64,000 nucleotides of DNA. It comes from Rugalucina vietnamica. Lineage: Eukaryota; Mollusca; Bivalvia; Lucinida; Lucinidae. Below, in pieces: positions 34,975-47,551 of the stretch. Each line of letters opens with the position of its first letter. The stretch's first letter is position 1. The stretch spans positions 56,980,312 through 57,044,311 of the forward strand of contig OZ024870.1 of NCBI GenBank assembly GCA_964017185.1. The letters are read 5' to 3'. The notes beneath the pieces were generated by a model. It saw only the letters and a list, made by a program, of their open reading frames with translations, did no database searches and was not told the DNA's origin. Both the position numbers and the translations under genes were made by a program.

Positions 34975-35820
34975 ACATTCAAAACGTCTCCTGAACCGGC
35001 CGAACCGGTGAAATGCGGTATGTAGCGCTGGAAACGCTGGTCCACCATAGCTTGTATGACTTTAGGTTGACCTTAATCAATTTTACAGCGTGGTCAAATT
35101 TTGCCACATACCCGGGCTCTGAAATCCGGGGAAAAAGTGGAAACGTTCGATTTATCAGAAAGTTTTTTAGCCTGTGACCTCAAAGCTGGTAGGTAGACGC
35201 AGACAACTTACTGAGTTGATGAAGTTATAAAAGTCGATGTCATTTCTTGACCTTGGCCAAAGGTAATTTACACTGTACTCTAAATTTTCTCCGAAACCTC
35301 ATAACCAATCAAAGCAGAATTTGATGTGGAGTCTCTTGTGTAAAAAGTAACAGGATTTTTCTACGAATGATCTCGGTCACATGAAAAACTACCATACCTT
35401 AAAATCTTCTCAGGACCTGGTGAATCAATTTTAAACTTGATATGTATGCATCGGGCACTCTAGTTCATCGCAGTTTGTATCAGTAATGACCTTGGTTGTT
35501 GACCCTGGCCTATTTTACGGCAAGGTCAAATGTGGTAACGTAGACTTTTCAATCTAAAATTAGTTTTTTGTTTGTTTATTCGGTTGGTTGGTTGGATTTT
35601 GTTGTTTGTTTTTTTTATCAGAACGCTTTTTACCCTCTGACTTGAAAATCGATAGATACATGTACTTACAGTCTAGTGAGTTAGTGAAATTATGTTACTG
35701 AGCATTAAACGTGAGTATTATTTTTGACCTTGGCCAAAATGACCTTTATAAAAAAAGAATTGTTTTCAAAGACCAAATCTAAATAAGGTAAGCGTTCTCA
35801 GGACCATTGGTCCTCTGGTT
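34975..35820 (+). mobile_element. HE element, 5'-truncated
   Basis: Family body from CTCCTGAACCGG to the 3' end CAGGACCATTGGTCCTC. No 5' hairpin. Confidence 0.6.
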
Positions 35821-35953
35821 TTTTGCCTTATTTCTCTAACTGGCAACTTGATGGAAAGTTTTTCATTACGGCATTTGAGACCATTTCTGTTGCGTTTAAT
35901 ATCAAACTCCATGCAATTAAGAAAATGTTTGCGTATCTCAGACGTTATCATTT

Positions 35954-36185
35954 GAGCCGCCACATGGGAAAACAAACAATCTGCATAGGCGAAAACAAAG
36001 GCGCAGATCAGCTTCGCAGTAACTGCGAAGCTGATCAGCGCCTTTGTTTTTGCTACATGGATAGTACAACTCTCCTTCTTAAATCCGAAATTTCAAGCTG
36101 CTAGCCTGCTTCTGTGATTGTACAGGTTGGTTTGTGTCAGACCTAGTCGGAAACCCCGAAGACCGGTTTTCTCGCGTCGCGGCTC
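35954..36185 (+). mobile_element. PAL-A copy 13
   Basis: GAGCC...GGCTC, flanks ATTT and GTTT (one mismatch). TTCGCAG arms. Confidence 0.8.
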
Positions 36186-36970
36186 GTTTAATATCGAATT
36201 CTTACTCAGATTAATTTAATTTTGTTTAATTTGTGTATCGATTCTCTCTAAAGGTTCAACTATATTTGATTTAGAAAATAAAGACACTTCAAATAAATTG
36301 AGAGATTTTGTCTGCTAAGCAGTCTGCAAGCTACATGACAGATCAATTTCTGAAATTGTACTAATCATGTCAGTCATCATGGAAAACATTCATACATTCA
36401 ACATGGCTCAAGTTATCGCGTACGTACATGGACCCAATTACTTGATAAAAAAATCATACTTCTGTTTTGCACGCGTTTTGTACGTTTACGTTTTACGGCA
36501 TATGTTCAAAGCGCCAAGATGTTTTAATTGGATAATTATATTTCCTGTCAGTTACGCGATATGTTAGGACAACCCACGTACTTTAGAAGGGAAACACGAC
36601 ATGAACTCGTGAACCCGTTCTTGTGTATTAAATTCCGACAGTTCAAGTAACTTTATAGTTGACATTTCCAATGTAAAGGTAATGACTACTTCAGTAGCGT
36701 TTTAAAATGTTGACAGCTCCATGAATAAAAAAGTAATTTGAGCGAAAAGCTTCTGATCCAAATGTCAAATACACTGTATAAAATTACTCAACTGAACAAC
36801 ATGTTTTTGTTGAGTTCATGTTATTGTATTGTTTGTAGGCTGAACCAAGGCCGAATGATCATTGTTGGGAAAAAATCTTGTTGCTTTAAAAACATTACCC
36901 AAGATATTCTGCAAACTCTGGATGGGTTGGGGGGATAAATTGTATAGGCATAGTCTAGCATAGTCGCATT
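36186..36970. other. unique spacer
   Basis: No gene or repeat recognised. Confidence 0.3.
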
Positions 36971-36971
36971 T

Positions 36972-39150
36972 TTAGCTCACCTGAGCCGAAGGCTCACAAG
37001 GTGAGCTTATAGTATAGTAATCGAGCCGGCGTCCGTGCGTCGTCCGTCGTCGTCAACATTTTCAAACGACTTCCCCTCTGAATCTGCCAGGCCGAATCTT
37101 TTCATATTTCTTATATAGCATTTACACGAGGGGGAACGAATATTTGCGTTTTTTTTATTTCGATCGGATAAGAACTCTGGTTGCTATGGCAACTTGAAGT
37201 TTCCATTGACTTGTATGGAGAAAAAGTGGAAATTGACATTTTCCGTTGTCAGGCTGGGGATATTTGAATTTTGTTTTTACATAAATGTTTATTGAGTATT
37301 CCTTCACGTTTAAGGCAACTTTTGTAAAAATCACTTTATTCGTTTTGTTGCTATAGCAACATAAAGGGTAAATTTTCAAAAAAAAAAAAAAATATTCAAA
37401 AATCTTCTTCTCAGAAGCCGTATTGGGGATGAAGCTGAAATTTAGCATACATGCTTATGACATTAGCCTGTACAAAGTTTGTGTTTTTATTGTCTTTATC
37501 CAACTACTTTGGTTGCTATGGTAACTTGAAGTTTCCATTGACTTATAAGGCAAAAAGTGGAAATTTGCAATTTCTGCCGTTTCATTGAGGATATTGAAAT
37601 TTTGTTTTTACATAAATGTTTAGTGAGTAATCCTCCCCGTTTTAGGCAACTTTTGTCAAAATCGCTTTATTCGTTTGGTTGCTATAGCAACGTAAAGGGT
37701 AAATTTTCGAAAAAATATTCAAAAATTTTCTTCTCAGAAGCTGTAAGGCGTATGAAGCTGAAACTTTGCATACATGCTTATGATATTAGCCTCTACAAAG
37801 TTTGTGTTTTTATTGTCCTTGTCCCACTACTTTGGTTGCTATGACAACTTAAAGTTTCCATTGACTTATAAGACGAAAAGCGGAAAATTGCAATTTTTTG
37901 AAAACTATTGCATCCTGGGACCTGAAAAGTGGTAGATGCAAACAAATAATGGAGTAGATGAAGGTATGTGATTAATTTAGGCCAAGGTCATCGCTTGACC
38001 TTGAAGGGTCTGTCATCCATACACACTTTTCAAAGATCTTCTTCTCTGAAACCGCTTGGTCAATCATAGTGAAATTTTATGTGGAGCATCCCTGGGTAGT
38101 GGGGACGAAAATTTGATCGCGAAATCTGGGTCACATGACCAAGATGGCCACCACGCCCATATATGGTAAAAACCAATCAAAAATCTTCTTCCCCAGAACG
38201 GACAGGCCGATTTTCACGAAACTTGGTATGTAGCATTTGGGACTCCAGCCCTTCGTAGTTTGATCAAATAATGACCTTAGGATGACCTTGACCTATTTTA
38301 CGTCAAGGTAAATTTTGGACACATTTTGGACACTCTTTTACATGGGAAAGAGTGAAAAAAATATGGATTTTTTGAAAACTGTTGCAGCCTGAGACCTGAA
38401 AAGTGGTAGATGCAAAACAACTAATGAAAGTACATGTATGTGATTAAATTAGGTCAAGGTCATCTCTTGACCTTGGCCGATCTGTCGTCTATACACACTT
38501 TTCAAAGATCTTCTTCTCTGAAACCGCATGGCCAATCAAACTGAAATTTTATGTGGAGCATCCCTGGGTAGGGGTAACGAAAGTTTGATCCAGAAATCTA
38601 GGTCACATGACCAAGATAGCCGCCGCGCCCATATATGGTAAAACCACTCAAAACTCTTCTCCAGAACCGGCAGGCCGATTTTCACGAAACTTGGTATGTA
38701 GCATTTGGGACTCCAGTCCATCATAGTTTGATAAAATGATGACCCTAGGATGACCTTGACCTATTTTACGGCAAGGTCAATTTTGGAAACATAGGCTTTT
38801 ACATGGGAAAAAGTGAAAACAATGGATATTTTGTAAACTAAATGCAGCCTGGACCTGAAAAGTGGTAGATGCAAACAACTAATAGAGTAGATGAGGGTCT
38901 GTGATTAATTTAGGTCAAGGTCAATTTTGGAAACAAAGGCAAACATGGAATCATAGGGAAAAGTGATAGGTCTCAGGTAAGCGTTTACAGGACCAATGAT
39001 CCTATGGTAACTATTGCAGCCATAGACCTGAAACATTACCAAGATGGCCGTCATACCCATTTAGGGTAAAAAAAGAAAAAAAAAATCACTTGTACTTGTT
39101 GACTCTCAGGTGAGCGATCGTTGCCCTTGTGCTACTTGTTAAGTTTCCGA
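36972..39150 (+). mobile_element. large HE element
   Basis: Begins with the 5' hairpin AGCTCACCTGAGCCGAAGG...AAGGTGAGCT and the CGTCCGTCGTCGTC block. It ends past CTCAGGTGAGCGATCGTTG. It contains a 37.17-37.86 kb internal tandem segment with five RFX-like palindromes, then two ordinary ~450-bp HE units. Confidence 0.75.
37170..37860 (+). repeat. tandem segment with five X-box-like palindromes
   Basis: Units of ~325-332 bp. Palindromes: GTTGCTATGGCAAC 37180-37193; GTTGCTATAGCAAC 37347-37360; GTTGCTATGGTAAC 37512-37525; GTTGCTATAGCAAC 37678-37691; GTTGCTATGACAAC 37835-37848. Spacing is 157-167 bases. They resemble the RFX X-box (GTTRCC..GGYAAC). Confidence 0.6.
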
Positions 39151-39398
39151 AAGTATTAGACAGCAACAGAGAAAACACTGAGAAAGGTTAGTGATATATG
39201 AAATACATGTAGAAGGTCCAGGACTTAATACGTTCGTACAATTGAATTTCAGATCCCAACCCAAATACACCAGGCGGCAAATTAATACATTACAAATATA
39301 CGTAAATGGTCCAGATCACATGGCCAATGATGGTCCGTACTCAAGATGACCGCCAAGTTACATGTAGTTGAAGTACAAATTGAAAGTTTACAATATAT

Positions 39399-39632
39399 GA
39401 GCCGCATCGTGAGAAAACCGGATTTTTGCCTAGGCGAAAACAAAGGCGCAGATCAGCTTCGCGGTAACCGCGAAGCTGATCAGCGCCTTTGTTTTCGCTA
39501 CTCGGATAAACAATTCCTCTTCTACTTAAATCCGAAATTTCAAGCTTCTAGCTCTTTTCTGAGCTTGTACAGGCCGGTTTGTGTCGGACCTGTTCGGAAA
39601 CCCCGAAGACCGGTTTTCTCGCGTCGCGGCTC
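39399..39632 (+). mobile_element. PAL-A copy 14
   Basis: Flanked by ATAT (39395-39398; 39633-39636). TTCGCGG arms. Confidence 0.85.
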
Positions 39633-39679
39633 ATATATATACACATGTAATGTATCCGATCAGTAAAATCTCTAAAATA

Positions 39680-39751
39680 CTGCGTTGATTCAGTGGTTAG
39701 AGTATTGAATTTCTATCCCGGAGATCCGGGTTCGAATCCCATCAGGGAGTC
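39680..39751 (+). mobile_element. tRNA-related SINE head
   Basis: Box A-like TGATTCAGTGGTTAGAG (39686 on) and a perfect box B GGGTTCGAATCCC (39728-39740), at tRNA-like spacing. The T stem pairs for only three bases and no acceptor stem forms, so this is a SINE head or tRNA relic, not a functional tRNA gene. The body downstream is unclear and runs into a minus-strand RS element. Confidence 0.6.
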
Positions 39752-39837
39752 TGTGATATCAAACAATGCATCATTTCTTAGCTACGAATGTTGTCGTTCT
39801 TATTGTCTTATGTTTTTGGTGTTGAATTTTTGTTGCC

Positions 39838-40140
39838 TCCACATTTCTCAGTCTGTCTGACCATCTGGCTCAGCTATGGTCATATCGGGACGTTGCCTCC
39901 ATTTTATGGGACTTTTCCCCAAAATTGGGATAACATGACACCCAAAAATCCACTCAACTAAGCCAATATGATTTACATGTAAGGATGGTTTGACTTGAAC
40001 CACTTTTCCCGGACAGTCGCAGCCCTGAGCGGTTAACAGTAATCAGATGGTCAGTCAGTAGCGTAGAAGCTTTGCCTGGAGCCCATCTATTTCTTCAGGT
40101 CCCAATTGGCGGGGCCCATATTCCCACTCGACCACCCTTT
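39838..40140 (-). mobile_element. RS repeat, minus strand
   Basis: Reverse complement of the family: GGGACGTTGCCTCC, CCATTTTATGGGAC, AACCACTTTTCCCGG, GCGGTTAACAGTAATCAG, GGGGCCCATATTCCCAC. Confidence 0.6.
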
Positions 40141-40451
40141 ACTGCAAATTGAATATGCAAATAAATGCATGTAACACATTGACATGTCCCATTCAAAGAG
40201 TGTAATACATCGGAATTATTTTGTTATGACCTACATGTAACTGTCTTGCATTTAGATGGTTGGTGGCTATAGTATGATACTTGAAACTGCTGGCATAGAC
40301 TTTGCTTTTCCACCATTCGTCACAATTTTGGACCCGCCTTTCAGTATATGTATCATCCGAGTAATTTCTTTTGGCTTAGGACATTTTTATCAAGACATAA
40401 ACCATCTAATGGCCGGATATAATGGCAGTATATCTCCTCAGAAATAGAAAT

Positions 40452-40686
40452 AAGCCGCCGAATAAGAAAACCAACAACACGCATACGCGAAAACAAAGGC
40501 ACAGATCAGCTGTGCAGTAATTGCACAGCTGATCAGCGCTTTTGTTTTTGCTGCACGGATAGTGCAATTTCTCTTCTACTTATATCCAAAATTTCAAGCT
40601 TCTAGCCTGCATCTGTGACTGTACAGGCCGGTTGATGTCAGAACTGGTCGGAAATCCAAATCGTTGGTTTTCTCATGCGTGGACTC
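40452..40686 (+). mobile_element. PAL-A copy 15
   Basis: AAGCC...GGACTC ends, one substitution each. TGTGCAG arms with a single apex mismatch. Confidence 0.75.
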
Positions 40687-40852
40687 ATTTAATAGAACTT
40701 ATATCGATCCTTTGTACGTTTTAATGCTCTGTGCTTATGATATATTGTGATGATCTGATAATAACTGTATTATTCGTAGGCTGTAGATTTCCGGAATCTG
40801 AGAGAAGCATAAAAGTTATATCATACCTTAGCCTGAACATGGTAAACAAACT

Positions 40853-41087
40853 GAGCCGCATCGTGAGAAAACCGGATTTTTGCCTATACGAAAACAAAGG
40901 CGCAGATCAGCTTCGCAGTAACTGCGAAGCTGATCAGCGCCTTTGTTTTCGCTACACGGATAGTACAGTTTCTCTTCTTCTTAAATCCGAAATTTCCAGC
41001 TTCTAGCCTGCTTCTGTGACTGTACAGGCCGGTTTGTGTCAGACCTGTTCGGAAACCCCGAAGACCGGTTTTCTCGCGTCGGGGCTC
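40853..41087 (+). mobile_element. PAL-A copy 16
   Basis: Flanked by AACT (40849-40852; 41088-41091). TTCGCAG arms, perfect core. Confidence 0.85.
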
Positions 41088-41360
41088 AACTGATAATGAT
41101 TATTCCGGACAAAATATCCACACAGTCTTATATAAGGCGTATTTGATGTTTGTTTTCCCGTGGAAACAGGTAAATTTCGAGAATTTAGAAAACGTAAACT
41201 CAGAGAATGTCATTGAGTAGCATCGTTTTAGCTGAACGTGTTAGACGTTTAAGAGTTGAACATTGTTGGGATCATTGTTGGGATTATATCTTGACCAGGC
41301 TTAACTTATTTTTGTCTGCTTTCTCATAAATAACCGTTCTGCATCATGGACAAATCATAT

Positions 41361-41674
41361 GATTACGAAAACTTGCCCATGCAATATACAGTTTTTTTTT
41401 CGCCTGTAAAAATTGAAAAATTCATCAGAAAAAATTTGATATTTTTCTTATTTTTGCTCAAAACATAGGTTGTGGGTACACGTTAGAACCGCCTCGCCGA
41501 GGCGGTTCTAACGAGTACCTACAATCTATGTTCTGGAGCAAAAATCAGAAAAATATCAAATTCTTTCTATATAACCCTGCAAACCCCAGTTTATATAACC
41601 CTGCAAACCCCAGTTTTACTATATAAAAGTGGGGTTTAAGGGGGTATATATTGCGCGGACATGTTTTCCTGATG
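41361..41674 (+). mobile_element. PAL-B copy 4
   Basis: GATTACGAAAACTTGCCC and GGACATGTTTTCCTGATG ends. Perfect GAACCGCCTCG/CGAGGCGGTTC core. It has a small tandem duplication of TATATAACCCTGCAAACCCC near 41568-41614. Confidence 0.8.
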
Positions 41675-41986
41675 AAAAAGAGAAACGAATGATTCTAACA
41701 CACCTCGCCTATATAGCCTATGGTAAAAAAAAGTGTTATATTGTGCAACAATTTCACTGGGCGAATAAGCGTGACGTTACTTTGCGGCATTTGTGACGTC
41801 AGCTATCCCACAAAGCAGCGTTAGACGGTGAAACGTCGTTTTAGCGCATAACAAACGTAATAAGTGTGTGTAAATACCAGCATTACAGTCAAATATTTGG
41901 CGGGATATCTGCAATGCAATGGCGAAAATCTGAAAGATATCGAAGGTTTCAGCAACATTTACTCCGTTTATTGTGTGTTACAATCG

Positions 41987-42156
41987 AAATAGATCAGCTC
42001 AAGTGCGTGAATTGTTGAGTAATAATTCACTGTTTGTCGGTCAGTTGTAAGAAGATATATCACTCGCGCTACGCGCTCGTGATTTGATCTTCTTTACAAC
42101 TGACCTCCAAACAGTGAATTATTACTCAACAATTCACTGCTAGAGCTGATCTATTT
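41987..42156. repeat. foldback palindrome D
   Basis: Arms of ~75 bases from AAATAGATCAGCTC to GAGCTGATCTATTT, interrupted by a few short mismatches, with a GC-rich tip CACTCGCGC/GCGCTCGTG. Confidence 0.8.
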
Positions 42157-42250
42157 CTTAAATAAAACCACCAAAAACAATAACCCAAAACTGTAGATTT
42201 ACTCAGCTTTTAGACATACACGAAAAAGAATATTCGGAGTATCTGTTGTT

Positions 42251-42538
42251 CATCAAGAAAACATGTCCTTGAAAAGTATACCACTTCAGTCGCACTTTTA
42301 TACAGAAAGACTTGGGTTTGCAAGGATATACCTATTTTCTTATGTTTGTTCCAAAACATACATTGTGAGTATTAAAATTATTTTTTTTTTCCTATGAATT
42401 TTTTTTATTTTTGATGCTGAAAAAAAATCTCTATTACAATTATCTTTTCTTTTTTTCTTTTTTTTTTTCCTTCGAAACTTACGATTCTGGATTCTGAAAA
42501 ACAAATTCTGTGTATTGCATGGGCAGTTTTCATAATGT
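42251..42538 (-). mobile_element. PAL-B copy 5, core replaced by T-rich run
   Basis: CATCAAGAAAACATGTCC and GGGCAGTTTTCATAATG ends survive. The core palindrome is gone and the middle is T-rich. Confidence 0.6.
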
Positions 42539-42803
42539 TGGTATTGGTTGCAGAATCACAGGCCCTCTTGTGCTGATATTATAATAGAAATTTTATAACG
42601 CCGTAGGTTATTATTTTTATTTTTTATATGTTTTCCTGGAAATAACAAATACATGCATATAAAACAAAATACACAAATCCTGTAAACCATCAAAGTTTGC
42701 TACTCTGCATGCAAGCACTTAATTATTTGCCGTAAAACATTCTTCTCAATGATATATCGGTTGGCAGTGTTCTAAACAAAAGGAAGCGGCTGTTCCTCTA
42801 CTT

Positions 42804-43005
42804 GAACGTCATCACAAGAAAATCGGCCTATGCGAAAATAAAGGCGCAGATTTGATCAGCGCCTTTGTTTTCGCCATTCGGACAGTACAATTATCTTCTA
42901 CGTAAATCCCGAATTTCCAGCTTCTTTGCTTCTTCTGTGACTGTAAAGACCGGTTTCAGTTAGACCTTGTTTAAAAACCCGAAGACCAGGTTTTCGTCGC
43001 GGCTC
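42804..43005 (+). mobile_element. PAL-A copy 17, apex deleted
   Basis: Flanked by ACTT (42800-42803; 43006-43009). The core is shortened to AAAGGCGCAGATTTGATC and AGCGCCTTTG. Confidence 0.75.
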
Positions 43006-43079
43006 ACTTGATATGATACAATATATTAAAATGAATACCGTCAAAATGTTCATTTGAACATAAATATGATGTGAACTAA

Positions 43080-43620
43080 AACAGTGTCTTCTGATGAAAA
43101 CTATGTTCCTCCACCGTTCACCCAACAATATTTCTGTGCAAGTTTAGTTGAAATTAGGTAAAGATCACCAACATTTAATGAACTCTAAATCTCCTTCCAG
43201 CAATGTGCCTATGCAAGTTTGATAAGAATCCATCCATTGGTTCAGAAGATTTTGTGCCTGAAAACTATCTTTTCCCGTTTCTAAGGGCATTGACCTTCTA
43301 AATCAGGTCAAGGTCACCAAAATCTAATCAAGTACCTTCCAACAATGTTTTGTGCATGTTTGGTCAAAATCAATCAATTCGTTTAGAAGATATAGCATTT
43401 GAAATAGTATTTCAACATTTTTCATGGGCTGGTGTCCTAGGATATTAGGTCAAGGCCACCCAAATATATTCAAATGTCGGTTTCTTCACAAGCTTCTCTA
43501 TAACTTTGTTCAGAATCCATCCATTTGTTCAGAAGATACCGCGTCAGAAAGTTATGGGTGCGACTATAGCTGATCTCATTTCATCATGGGCTGGTGGCCT
43601 TGAAATTTAAAGGGAAAGGC
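43080..43620. repeat. HE-like divergent tandem repeat
   Basis: Loose repetition of TTCAGAAGAT, GGTCAAGGTCACC and CATGGGCTGGTG. Termini not found. Confidence 0.4.
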
Positions 43621-44050
43621 AAGGTTGAAATACAATGCATCGTGAATAAAAGAACCTGCTTTCCAAAATTAGAAAGTTATGTTGGTTTGAATATTCATAA
43701 ATTTTTGTTTAAGGAGGCGGCCATCTTGGATATTCATGAGGCTTTATGACGTCATAAAGTCTTAATTACATGTAAATATGCATAATCAATATTAATAAAA
43801 CACTATTAATAATTTTCTGTTAATATTGGTTTGAATGTTTTCTACTAATGATTTACTATAAATTCTATTCATATTTCACCACATAAGGTTTGAAATATGA
43901 ATTTTATTCACAGTTTAAGATTTTACAGTTATTCAAAATAGCCGCCAAAAGTCACTTCGTTCCAAAATTTCAAATGATATCGGAGACTTGCTCTTAATTT
44001 AAAAAAATCAATAAAAGAAGATCATTTGGAACAAGATGCAGTTTGAATTT
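43621..44050. other. unassigned AT-rich DNA
   Basis: No gene or repeat recognised. Confidence 0.3.
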
Positions 44051-45086
44051 TTCAGCCGTGCCTGAATTTTGAATCTTTTCAAAAATTGCATCTAACGGAC
44101 CCTGCGGAAACGATACGCACAGCTATGGACGATTGCGTATATGATACGCATAGTTACGGGTGATCACGGATAAGATGCGAATCGTTATGGGCAGATACGA
44201 AAGACTTACCCGCAAGCATCCGTACGTACTAGTATCTGTACTTTGTTCAAAAGCAATGGTTGCTGGCGCCATAGCGAACGTCTCTGTACGCAAGTAACCG
44301 GCAGCTTCCGTATCTTTTCCGAATATGCTATGACTGTCTTTATCATGCAAACACGTGTAAAATTATCTATTTAGAGTTATCCGTTTCCATCCATTAGTAC
44401 CCGAATCTAACCGCGTTGATAGATAATGCATAAATTATTTAAGACCCGCCAAGAAAAGTTCAAAAATTCTATCCGCAACTATACGTAATTGCGCGTGTGA
44501 CCGAGGCCTAAAAAGGAAACGCAATAATTTGTGTGTACATCTGTATTCTTCAGATGAAAAATATTCCAGAGGGCCTACGTTTTATAGAAACGTTGCCATT
44601 TTATGGCACATGTAAGTGGGCAAGTGGTAAATGTTGCATGAAAGAGCTCGTTAATAATTAGGAAATGCGAGTGTTTCAATTTCGCTTTCTCACATAAACA
44701 TTAGTAGTTAATAATTGTATTCGCTAATTGGCATACTTGTATAACTGTCAGGCTATTGGTTTTCTAGATTGGTTCGTTTATTTCAATGACAACACTCCCG
44801 TGGATCAGAAAATATAGCGTTGCGTGTTTCCAATTTTGGTTCCGATGTCAGGATTTTAACTCTGATTGCCTCTGTTCTTATATTTCCAAAAGCCCAGGAA
44901 ACGTGATTCAAGTCAAACCTTCCGTACATATAAGCCTTAGTGGCTTACGTGGGTGGTTATATTTGAAGCACTCTTTGAATGGCATGACATCCTAAGTTTG
45001 GAAAAAAGACCCATCAAATGGAGGCAACGTCACGACATGACCATAGCTGTTGACTTGGACGTTAAGCATTAATTCAAACAAACCAG

Positions 45087-47551
45087 AGGACCAATGGTCC
45101 TGTAAACGCTCACCTGAGACCTGAGATATATACCAATAAACTTGTTTGACTAGAATGGTAATATACATGTTTATTATATAACTATAAATAGACAGTATTT
45201 CAAACAATGCTTTCAGCCCATTGAATATTTTGTCATATTCTATGACCTGGGGTTTTTCCCATTGAATATATGTTACTAAATTTAGAACTCTCTCTGTCAT
45301 TGGAAATGTACATTGATTACTGTCAAGCAGTTATGCTGATGAAGTACAAAAATGATGTTTATTACTATTTAGTTTATTTGAATTTAGACTTAATGTCCCA
45401 ATGAACATTTTTCAGTCATGCTGGGACTACAGTGTATATGTAAACTGTATGTAATAGCTATTTTAAAATTATTTTTATCATATTCATATAAAAAGTGTTA
45501 TATAATAAAACAATTGTTGACTATTGAGTCATTGAATATGATGTGATATCCAACAGAGATTACCAATATTGACCTCGGCTTCGCCTCGGTCAATATTGGT
45601 AATCTCTGTTGGATATCACATCATATTCAATGACTCAATAGTCAATAATTGTATAATATAACCCCAGGGCAGGGTCAGAGCAACGTCTGGAGTCAATTTC
45701 TTTTTTAAATCATAAAGATTCATGATCAGTCCATTTGCCAATTTATTGCAAGTTTTGCCCTTCAAATGACATTGTAACAATTTTCCCCATTCAAATGCAT
45801 GGGCAACCTAAGTTGACCTTGCCGTAAAAAAGGTCAAGGTCATCTCAGGGTCATGATTTAAACAAAGTTTGTAGAGCTCCATTGCTTGATGCTTCATGCC
45901 AAGTTTCAAAATCATAGGCCTTCTGGTTCTGGAGAAGAAGATTTTTAAAGGTTTTTGCTATTTATAGCCATGGCAGCCATCTTGGTCACGTGACCTTGAC
46001 CAACTTGACAAACTTTCATTTACTCTTCCTAAGAATTCTCCTCATGAAGTTTGGCTTTGATTGGCCAAGCGGTTTCAGAGAAGAAGATGTTTGAACATTA
46101 TGGTCATACACATGTATAAAGCCCCTGAGCAGGGGCAGACAACCCTCTGGGCCAAAAACATTTTCATAAACATGAATATTCTGTCCATTTTCTCATTTCT
46201 AGCAAGTTTTTGCCATTAATTGACATTTTCTTATTTTTTCCCATTCAATTGCATGGGCGGCCTAAGTTGACCTTGCTGTAAAAAAGGTCAGGGTCATGAT
46301 TTATATAAACTTTGTAGAGCTCCATTGCCTGATGCTTCATGCCAAGTTTCAAAATCATAGGCCTTCTGGTTCTGGAGAAGAAGATTTTTAAAGGTTTTTG
46401 CTATTTATAGCCATGGCGGCCATCTTGATCATGTGACCTTGACCATTTATATAGACTTTCATTCACTCTTCCTAAGAATGCTCCACATAAAGTTTTGCTT
46501 TGATTGGCCAAGCGGTTTCAGAGAAAAAGATGTTTGAATAATTTGGTCATACGCATGTATATTGCCCCGGGGTGGGGGCAGACAGACCCCTGGGGTCCAA
46601 ATTTTTTCAGAATCATCAATCATAAGTCCATTTGCCCATTTCCTGCAAGTTTTTCCCTACAAATGACATTTTAACACTTTTCCCCATTCAAATGCATGAG
46701 CGACCTATGTTGACCTTGCCGTAAAATAGGTCAAGGTCATCCCAGGGTCATGATTTATATAAACTTTGTAGAGCTCCAGTCACTGATGCTTCACACCAAG
46801 TTTCAAAATCATTGGCCTTCTGGTTCTGGAGAAGAAGATTTTTAAAGGTTTTTTCTATTTATAGCCATGGCGGCCATCTTGATCATGTGACCTTGACCAT
46901 TTATATAAACTTTCTTTCCCCCTTCCCAAGGATGTTCCACATGAAGTTTGGCTTTGATTGGCCTAGCGGTTTCACGGGAGAAGATGTTTGAATATTATGG
47001 TCATATACATGTATATAGCCCCAGGGCAGGGACAGACAACCCCCCAAGGGGCTAAAATTTTCCATTAACATTAATCTTCTGTCCATTTGCCTATTCCCAG
47101 TAAGTTTTACCCATTAAATAGCATTTTACCATTTTTTCCCATTCAAATGCATTGGCGACCTAAGTTGACCTTGCCATAAAATAGGTCAAGGTCATCCTAG
47201 GGTCATGATTTATATAAACTATGATGGGCCCGCGTCCCCGATGCTACATACCAAGTTTCGTGGAAATCGGCCCACTGGTTCTGGAGAAGAAGATTTTTAA
47301 AGGTTTTTGCTATTTATAGCCATGACGGCCATCTTGGTCATGTGACCTGGACCATTTATATAAACTTTCGTTCCCCCTTCCTAAGGATGCTCCACATGAA
47401 GTTTGGCTTTGATTGGCCAAGTGGTTTCAGAGGAGAAGATCTTTGAAAATGGTGGACGACGGACGACGGACGACAGACGACGGACGACGGACGGACGCCG
47501 GAGCATGGGTATACTATAAGCTCACCTGTGAGCCTTCGGCTCAGGTGAGCT
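45087..47551 (-). mobile_element. complete HE element with target duplication
   Basis: Read on the minus strand it begins with the hairpin AGCTCACCTGAGCC-GAA-GGCTCACAGGTGAGCT and ends in the palindrome AGGACCATTGGTCCT. It is flanked by a 10-bp duplication AACAAACCAG (45077-45086; 47552-47561). The empty site is intact at ~55483 and ~60870. Inside are four units of ~443-456 bp, foldback palindrome E, and a GACGACGG block near the 5' end. Confidence 0.85.
45498..45661. repeat. foldback palindrome E
   Basis: Arms of ~75 bases, almost perfect, closing at TTGACCTCGGCTTCGCCTCG. It is nested within the HE element. Confidence 0.85.

Noticed and set aside
39680..39751. Functional tRNA gene
   Set aside because: Box A and box B are present, but acceptor and T stems do not pair well; this is a SINE head.
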